DNA of 64,000 nt from Acanthochromis polyacanthus (Eukaryota > Chordata > Actinopteri > Pomacentridae): assembly GCF_021347895.1 (NCBI RefSeq), contig NC_067117.1, positions 30,138,067 through 30,202,066 on the forward strand. The letters run 5' to 3'. Position numbers and translations under genes: made by a program. Below the pieces are notes generated by a model. The model ran no database searches, had not been told where the DNA came from, and was given only the letters and a program-made list of their open reading frames with translations. This document shows positions 25,601 through 34,600 of this stretch, piece after piece (positions within the stretch are counted from its first letter, which is position 1; the number at the start of each line of letters is the position of its first letter).

Positions 25601-28600
25601 GAATAAGTCAGGTGGTCCAAAACCCAGCATTTATTTAGCGCTGACAAAGATTAAAAAAAAAAATAAAAAAGGGGTTGGGGGTGGGGGGTGGGGGTGGTGG
25701 GGGTGGTGGTGGTGGTGGTGGTGGTGGGGAGGGGGTTGGCAATTCTTCTGCAACCTTTGACCAATCGCACTTTTTGCACTTACTACAGGTTTTTCCTTAT
25801 GTCTGAATTCTTGCTTGTGTTGTACGTCGTTTTGGACAAAAACGTCTGCCAAATGAAATTGTAGAATTGTTGAATTGTAGGAGCTGAATAATCCTTTTAC
25901 CAGACACTTAACCTCTGCAACTTCATTTCACTGACTTTTTTTTAAGTTTCCATAGCAGCTCTTCTGATGTGAAAGTAATTCATCAAATAGAAAAAAAGTG
26001 AAAACAACCTGTTTAACTAACATCAGCATTGGAAAAAACAGGTAAAGAATTCACTTTAGAGCTGCTATTTTGTAGACAACTGATCATAAAGGGAGAAATT
26101 CATCACAAAAAGACCAGAAATACCAGTTTAGGAAGCCTCAACAGACTAGAATACAATGTGTGCTTATTTAAGTAGGTTGTAAATTTGCCTGGAGAATGGA
26201 GGAATGGAGGAAACAACAAGTTAATTTAATGAACTCACTCAAATAACATCCTGCTTCATGATTTTTAATGATCTGATTAGATGCAATGGTGGTAAAACAG
26301 GAATTTCCCTTCACTTAGGAAAACTTTACACTGACGGAACAGTTGTCAGGTTTTTTAGAGAAAGTCCAGTAAAAGATAAAAACACTTCACAGTCAATCTG
26401 TCCATCAACACTGAGTAGAATTTTTTCAGAGAAAGATATGAATGTACTGCCAGCATTGGCCAAATACATATCTTAAGATCAAATGATGTATAAGCTGTGA
26501 AAAACAGCATGAGAAAGCAAACCATTCTGATTTTAAAATGCCTCTTATAATGGTAAAAAAAACACCATCTCATTTAACGTTTTTTTTTCTTTATTTTCAT
26601 GACTATTTACATTGTAGATTCTCATTGAAGGCATCTAAACTATGAATGAACACATATGGAATTATGTAGTACACAAAATGAAAACATGAAAACATGTTTT
26701 ATATTTTAGATTCTTCAAAATAGCCATCCTTTGATTACTGCTTTGCACATGATGAGCTTCATGAGGTAGCCTCCTGAAATGGTTTTCCAACAGTCTTGAA
26801 GGAGTTCCCAGAGATCCTGAGCAGTTGTTGGCCCTTTCGCCTTCACTCTGTGGTCCATCTCATCCCAAATCATCTCATTTAGGTAGACAGGCTATCTGAC
26901 GCAGCACTCCATCACTCTTCTTCTTGGTCAAATAGCCCTTACACAGCCTGGAGGTGTGTTGGGGTCATTGTCCTGTTAAAAGTAAATGTTCCAACTAAAC
27001 TCACAACGGATGGGATGGCATGTCGCTGCAGGATGTTACGATAGCCATGCTGGTTCAGCGTGCCTTCAGTTTTGAATAAATCCTCAACAATGCCACTAGC
27101 AAAGCACCTCCAGACCTTCACACCTCCTCCTCCATGCTTCATGGTGGGAACCACGCATGTAGAGACCATCTGTTCACCTTATCTGCGTTGCACAAAGACA
27201 TAGCGGGTGGAATCAAAGATCTCAAATTTGGACTCATCAAACCAAAGCACAGATTTTTTTCTGGTCTAATGTCCATTTCTTGAGTTTCTTGGCCCAAACA
27301 AATCTCTTCTGCTTGTTGCTTTTCCTTAGTAGTGGTTTCTTAGCAGCTATTTGACCATAAAGGCCTGATTGGTTCAGTCTCCTCTGAACAGTTGATGGAG
27401 AGATGTGTCTGCTACTAGAACTCTGTGTGGAATTTATCTGGGCTCTAATCTGAGGTGCTGTTAACTTGCGATTTCTGAGGCTGGTGACTCAGATGAACTT
27501 CTCCTCAGCAGCAGAGGTGACTCTTGGTTCTCCTTTCCTGGGGCGGTCCTCATGTGAGACCGTGTCATTGTAGCGCCTGATGGTTTTTGTGACTGCACTT
27601 GGGGATACATTCAAAGTTTTTGCTATTTTCTGGACTGACTGACCTTCAGTTCTTAAAGTAATGATGGACTGTTGTTTCTCTTTACTTAGCTGATTGCTTC
27701 TTGCCATACTGTGGATTGTTGTCAAATAGGGCCGTCAACTGTGTACCAGCCTGACTTCTGCATAACACAACTGATGGTCTCAACCCCATTAAGAAGGCAA
27801 GAAATTCCTCAAATTAACCCTAACAAGGCACACCTGTGAAATGAAAACCATTTCAGGAGACTACCTCATGAATCTTATTGAGACAATGCCAAGAGTGTGC
27901 AAAACAGTAATCAAAGCAAAGGGTGGCTACTCTGAGGAATCTAAAATATAAAATATATTTTCACTTTTTTCACACTTTTTTAAAAATTACTATTACCCAT
28001 TCATAGTTTTGATGCCTTTAATGAGCATCCATCCATCCATTCTCTATACACCGCTGTATCCTCACTAGGGTCGTGGGCCTTTAATGAGCATCTTCATGTA
28101 AATAGAAAAAAAAAAAAACATTATCCAAACTTTTGACTGGTAGTGTATGGTTAAAGACAAGATATCATAAAGTTCACAGTTCAGAATTAATAGCCCTAAC
28201 CCTGTAAAAAAAAAAAAAAAAAAAACATATATTATACAGCTACTATTAGGAATACTAATTAACTCAATACATTTTTGATCCCAGAAACAGGGTAATTGAT
28301 TTTCTGACAAACAGCTGTTAATAAATACACTGACAACACCTGTAAGTTTAGCAGCAAACAGACTGAACCTTTGACTAACTTTCAACTAACTTTGATGAAA
28401 ATTGGGTTCAACTAACATGCAGGTGCTTTTTAAAACCCTGAATGGACTCCACAACAATGACCCTGATATTCTTAGGTTTTAGAACTGAGCTGATTAAAAA
28501 AAACTCTGAAAACGCATTATATACAAACAGGATTGTAGGAAATTAAGGACAACAAAGAATAAACTGATTTTATCTCCTGATTTTGTCAAAAACAAGCTAC

Positions 28601-31600
28601 ACCTGAGGAGCCTTTGGACTTGTACCGACCTATTTGACCAGAAATGCAACCACAAAGTCAAAGGAAACAGCATCACAGCATATTTTACTACCTTTGTCAG
28701 GCAGCTGATGTCTGAGAGATTATGAAGTGTACAAACACACTAGAGGAGAAACCAAAACCAAACACTGACCCAATGAACTCGCTGGCTTTGAGGTGTATTC
28801 CTGCTACCTGTCCAACTGTCAGATTGTCAAATATATGTGGAATTTTTTTTGTTCTTTTTTAAGGGACTGAATCATAGTTTATCACAAAATTTATGATATG
28901 TAAACCAAAGTGTCCTGCTCAACAAGATGCACGCAGACCAAGCATGAATAGGATCAAGAAGAAATGGTTTCCTCTCTTTTTGTTGTAGTATAAACACTGT
29001 ATTGTACCATACAGGGAGTCATTGACTAAGCAGTTGATCAAATTGCTAATAAGACACAATTCTAAGTCTACTTTTAACTTTTTTTGTACTGTTTTTCTAA
29101 GAACCATGTGATATTACAGTAGAGTTCACATTCCTCCTCTTTATACATTAATTTGAGCCCTCGTGAATCCACACACTCGGGTACTACAGCAGGCACATCA
29201 GCTTTCATATCACGCCAGTTTTCAGCAAACTGGTGAAGATTTAACAATTTTCAAGCGTTTTTCAATTGTTCAACTCAAAAAACAAAACAAAACAAGACCA
29301 AAAAGATGGTTGGTTCCACCATAACTTGGTCTTAGTTCTGTTCTAAATGAGCTTTTCAGTGTGTGCAGCTTTAAATGTAGTCGAGCTGCTGCTGTCCCCT
29401 TCAGGAATAAAACTCTCTCTGTGTCCATGATTAACAGCGCAGCACAAAACAGCGAACCAGATGACAGCCCACGTCGATGTGAAAAAGTGTGTAAGACCAG
29501 GACTTTCTATGGCTTTTAATTTTGTCTCAGTGAGCGGTCATTTAAACATGGAAACAACACAGCTGTAAAATCAACTATTTGGAGCCTCAGTGCTTGGAAA
29601 TAGCATAGTAAAGTGACTGTTGTCGTCTTAATGACCTGCATTTCAGTCACTATTTAACACTCATTCCATTATCTGAAAACAGAAACAGAAAAATATGTAA
29701 ACAAAGAACAGTTTTATTGAGAATTTAGCTGGATTAAAACGCAATTTATCTTACAGTCAACAGCAGAACATTTGAAGAGTTCTGTTCATGATTTGGGCAT
29801 GTTAGAGTTTAGCAGGAGCAGCTGTAAAAAGTAAACAAACCTGGCAGACTGACAGACAGCCGCCCATTCTGATTGGTTCACTTGGAAGCAGGGTGGGGGC
29901 GGGGCTATACAAAGATTTTGCCAGACGGCTGTTATTTCCCCGAGAAAAAAACGTTCAGTAAAAATTTTTACTGTCTTGTAAAGCTGGGAGGCAATCTAGT
30001 AGTGAGAAGGGTTGGGAAATGGCAGAAGTAAATGTAAACAGCTTTCACTTTACACCTCCAAGTTTATAATAATAATGACAAAACTCAATATAAATGGCTT
30101 TTTGCCATATTACCATTAAGAATGCAAGGATATGATGCTTAGTAGTTATTGACTGATGCAGATTTTTTTGGGCTAAATGTAACGTTTTATCAGCATGTGA
30201 TATCAGAGAACCTGTCATTCTTGACAAGACTTCTTCATTTATAAGGATGACTGTAGCTGAATACGTAAAATAGAAATAGGAGTGATTAAACGGTCTCTTC
30301 TATTTATGAAACTGATCCGTTTTTCTCCTGCAGTTACATTCTTCTCTATTTTCGTAATCTTTCATTGTTCTGTCACTTTTATTGTCCACTAAGGAACCAT
30401 TATTATAATAATTGTTTTATTCAAGACTCTGTTTCGAGTTAATCTAACTGCCTTTTAGCCACAGCCAGTTAGCGTAGCCGTAGCCACTATGAGAGAAGCT
30501 AATTTCCTGGTTTGTGGAAACAGTTTGTGTTTCTTGTTAAGATTTTGTTGCTTTAGAGATATTTCTGAAGCCACAGAGTCCTGAGACCTGAAGTATTGCA
30601 TTTAATTTATCAGTAATCAGTCAATAAAAATACTGATGATTGGGAAACTGCTAAATATCGGCCATAATAGTTGGTCTATTCCAAGTGTTTTGGCTTTAAT
30701 TCTTACATCTAATGGCTTGAAGAACAACAGCAATGCAGTTTAAACTCATAGATTTGATCAGTTTTATCACACTGAGCCTTCAAACCTGTATTTTTAATGA
30801 TTCTCCAATCAGTCATAGCAGGTTTAGGAAATACTAAAAACTAAATTTGCCCCTCCTAAAGAAGTAAATGTAGATGAAATGATGGTACCTATGTAAAGAG
30901 GCGTCCACTGCAGAGTATATTTAACCAGAGTAACTCATTTTCACTGAGCTTTGGGACCCGCTGAGGTCCCGACCCATTGTCTTAAAACCAGTTTCTCTAC
31001 ACATATGCTATCGATCTGCAGGCTTACGGGACTTTTAGAGGAGCGGCAGGTTTAGGTAGGGTAAAAACGGCGACCTTTGACCTCGCATGGGATTGCCTTG
31101 GGCTTCTAACAAGCACCAGGTGGAAGACGCTCTGTTGGGGTTTTCAGGGAAACATGGTAGCACTTAAAAAGAGACTTCCACCCTAAAAGTGGATTCACTA
31201 AAAGGAAGGTATGAAGATGGTTGAATAGAAGCAATATTTTCTAATTTCAGTGATGGAGACACCAAGAAAGCGCCAATGTAAGATGTAACGATGTGTTTTT
31301 ATAAAGGCGAAACCAACAAATGCAATGCAGCAGTGAATGTTACTCTCAGTGAATCAGCACGTTTGATCACTTTAATGAATCCTACGTAGTTTCCAGCAGC
31401 GATTCTTACTTATATGTCACAAATCTTATTTGTATGGGCTGAGATTCTGTGATTTGAAATATTAATATCTTCATTTATGTTAAAATGTGATTAGAATGCC
31501 ACAAGTTTAAATAAGATTATCAGATATTCTACATATAAAGAGATGGAAGGATGCATTTTCTAAGCTGCATATTATGCCCAGATGGTGAGTCTGATTCTAA

Positions 31601-34600
31601 ACTTGCCAGTAAAGGTGAGTTCAGGTGCATTTACTGGGAGTGGAAATAGCAAGAATTCCAGTTTAAGGTGGATTTTTCTCCGTAACGTACAGCAGTTGCC
31701 GCCTCTGCTTCTGTAGATGGAGCCAAAGTCTCCACAATGCAACACGATGTATACATTAACACAAAAAACGCGCCAGGTGGAGTGACGTGTTAAAGCAGCT
31801 CAAGCTGTGCGGATGTCCAGACGATTGATAGCAGTTGGGTTAAAGATGTACTGCATTTTTTTCCCCCTTTTCTCCAGCCTTTGATTTGGTGGATTTGTGT
31901 TACGACTTGAAATGATGATCCTAAACAAGCTGCGTTAATTCTCGTGCTTCCACTGTTTCTTCACACCTCAACTGAACTTCATTAAGTAGCTCCCAGAAGA
32001 AAAGAACATTAAGAAGGAACAGCAGGTGCTGAAGTCTCAAATCAAACACAACAACCACTCCCTGATCATTTTCTTTTCTTCAAAGCCTGCCATCTCTCAT
32101 CTCTCTCCTTCCTCATTTTGTGTCATTATCTGCACTGTAATCTGTTTAGTAAAAGCAAATTTAAAAGCAATAATAACTTTTCCTTGCTGTCTGCATGCTT
32201 GATCACTATTTTTCTTGTCGATGCAATAATGCTGTTTCGCAGAAAGCTAATCAATACTCATGGAGATCTTGTTGCACGGCTACGATTGTTTTCTGTCACA
32301 CAACCTCTGATGAATCCCAAATGGCTCAGCAGATTTGTTTGTTGATTGTAAATAAAATCGACCCTATAATGCAAGCATGACGTGTTTTTATTTATTTAGT
32401 TTTTACTATTTTAGACTCCTGAGTGTCTTTTTTTTTTTAAATGTTGTTAAATTTCTTTTAAATGCTTGCTTATTTCTTTGCGATTCGTCATCCTGAAAGG
32501 TTCTCCAAGCACAGTGACAAATTACTGAGACTTACATGTGCCTACAAGTGGTGCAAACAAACAGTACTTTATACTAGGTGGCACTTTCTAATGTTCAAGG
32601 CAAGCAAGCTAACATGCACGCAGATTTCTGTGTTTAACTTCAAACATTTTCAGTTTAAGTCCAGCTGCAGAAGAATGGGTGATTTATAATAGAGTAAAAA
32701 AAACAAAATATGTTACTGCCCCGGGACCCGAACAGGAGCACAGTTAAATTTACATGCTTACACCAGCAGCAACACCTGAACCTGATTACAATTACTCCTC
32801 ACAAATAGGCCTCTTTAAATCTGCGCTCAGCATGAGCGATCCACCAGGTGTAAATACAAATACATCTATATAGTTAAAATAACTCCCACAGTGCTTATTT
32901 TTATGACGTTTTCCTACAAAATTATGTCTTAAATGCTGTGAAACTCAAATTCCCCAAGATAAAGCTTAAAGCATGTGCAGAAAATGAATTTTTCACCTGG
33001 TACTTGAGCCAAATTTCACCCTTTCAGCACTTACACATGCTAATTAGAGTGGATTTGTTGGTAAATTAGTGTCATGCTTCATCTTTTCTGTTTATATTAT
33101 TGTAACGTAGCATCGATTTGATGGCTGTGTTCGAGGTGTACGTGGCAGAGCAGCAGACTGGCAGCGCTTGGCTTTATCTCTGTACTCACTGCAGGGAAGC
33201 ATCTTTCCTCTTTCCTCTTTCCACAGGTGCTCACAATTACCTACAGTAACCGTACAGAAATACGTTCAGCACTAATGGATGTAATAATGGCTTCAGCCTC
33301 CTGACCTCTGGAGTTCAGCTTTCTCTCTCAAACACTTCTCAGCCCTTCCAGTCTCTGTCTGTGTTTTAACAGCTTGAGCAGCCAGGTCCAGATGAGGGCC
33401 AAAGGGTGGCAGGAGTGAGAAGATATGGGCGGTAAATGAAGAAAGGGAGGAAAAAGAAGAAGGGGGGAAGGGAAGAATGAAATCTCCTCGGTGTGAAGAA
33501 ATGAATTCTGACAGCGGGTCACGCTGTCGTTCCCACAGCTAACATTTGACCCCTCAGACCCATAAACCGGATCCACCTTCAGCCTGTTCTCATCGATTAG
33601 CATCAAACGTCTCAATCCAGGACTGAGTCATCACTTTGGACAACATAAAAGCAGAATTTTATACAACTGTGCACACTGCAACACGCATTTGTTCCATTTT
33701 TTTAAACATTTTTTTTTTTATTGCTTTGACTTGCCTGACTTGTCTGGCAGCACTGTTTACACACTGTTACACCAGAAGACATTTTAGAACTGTACTTTAG
33801 CAAAGATGTGCACACCTAATATTAGATTCTTATCTTAACTTTGACTTTGCAAGTCATTTTGCACATTGTTTCCCCTTATTTTTCCTGTGAGCTCCTGAAT
33901 ACCTTGAATTTTGCTCTAAGAATGTCTGAAATTCATATTTTTTGAGTTTTTAAAGCTGTATCAACCCTTTCTTAAGCTTGAACTGACATAATCGTGCTTT
34001 TACAAGCTGTTATTCTGGGTTGTTTTGCACAGCACTTTCCCTTCCTTTTCTTAAATGCAACACATGTGAGCTGCTGAATACCTTGAAGGTTGCTCTAAGA
34101 ATGCTTGAAATTCATACTTTGAAAGCTCGGCCCTTTTGCAAGCGTGAGCTGACATAATCGTGCTGCCACAAGCAGTTATCCTGGATGAGAATCAGCGACG
34201 GCTTCATGCAGCCCCTGCAATCACTATCTAACGTCTCACCTCACTGGGGGGAAACGTCGGTAGCTAAAATGACGGCGTAATTGAGTCCGGATCCCTCTAT
34301 TAGTCCCAAATTCCTGAGGAAATTCCAGACACCGGTATGACACCATGAGGCTGCGGTCAGGACTGAATTATCTCATAAAAACTCACAATTCTGAGGAGAG
34401 TTTCCCAAACACTGGTGGCGCAGAGATCGGCAAAGAGTGACAAAATAAGTCAGCTGTTTGTTTGGAAGGAAAAGCTAATAGATGTCTGGATAGAAGGATG
34501 CTTTACTCATCCTCTTGGGGAAATGAAAGGCATCCAGTTGATCACACGTTATACTTTTAGTAATAAATGAAAATGTGCAACAATAATGTGCAAAAAAAAA

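Larger units (their letters stand above)
24965..25880 (+). mobile_element. L2/CR1-type LINE, 3' end
   Basis: Contains the C-terminal end of a non-LTR reverse transcriptase: NFHNIRKIRSFLTQQATQLL in one frame, then LHWLPVAARIKFKTLLLAYK, then RPLRSACERRLVFPAQHG in another. The catalytic YxDD region is upstream and absent. The 3' end carries AAAACGTCTGCCAAATGAAA followed by a TTGTAGAATTG-type short repeat, the usual tail of fish L2-like LINEs. A deletion removes the segment between the two frames. Orientation is opposite to the host gene. Confidence 0.8.
26557..28147 (-). mobile_element. Degenerate Tc1-like element with long inverted repeats
   Basis: The right end carries CAAACTTTTGACTGGTAGTGTA (28126-28147 region), the standard Tc1 terminus. 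The left region (from about 26557) and the complement of 27930-28110 share TTTTCATG/TTTACATG, GATTCTC, GAAGGCATC, AAACTATGAATG and TTTTATATTTTAGATTC in order. The outermost left bases are diverged or lost. The coding relic (minus) lies between. A short SINE stub has inserted in the right arm. Confidence 0.85.

Noticed and set aside
25631..25852. His/Pro-rich minus-strand frame
   Set aside because: Produced by the GGT microsatellite in the LINE 3' UTR.
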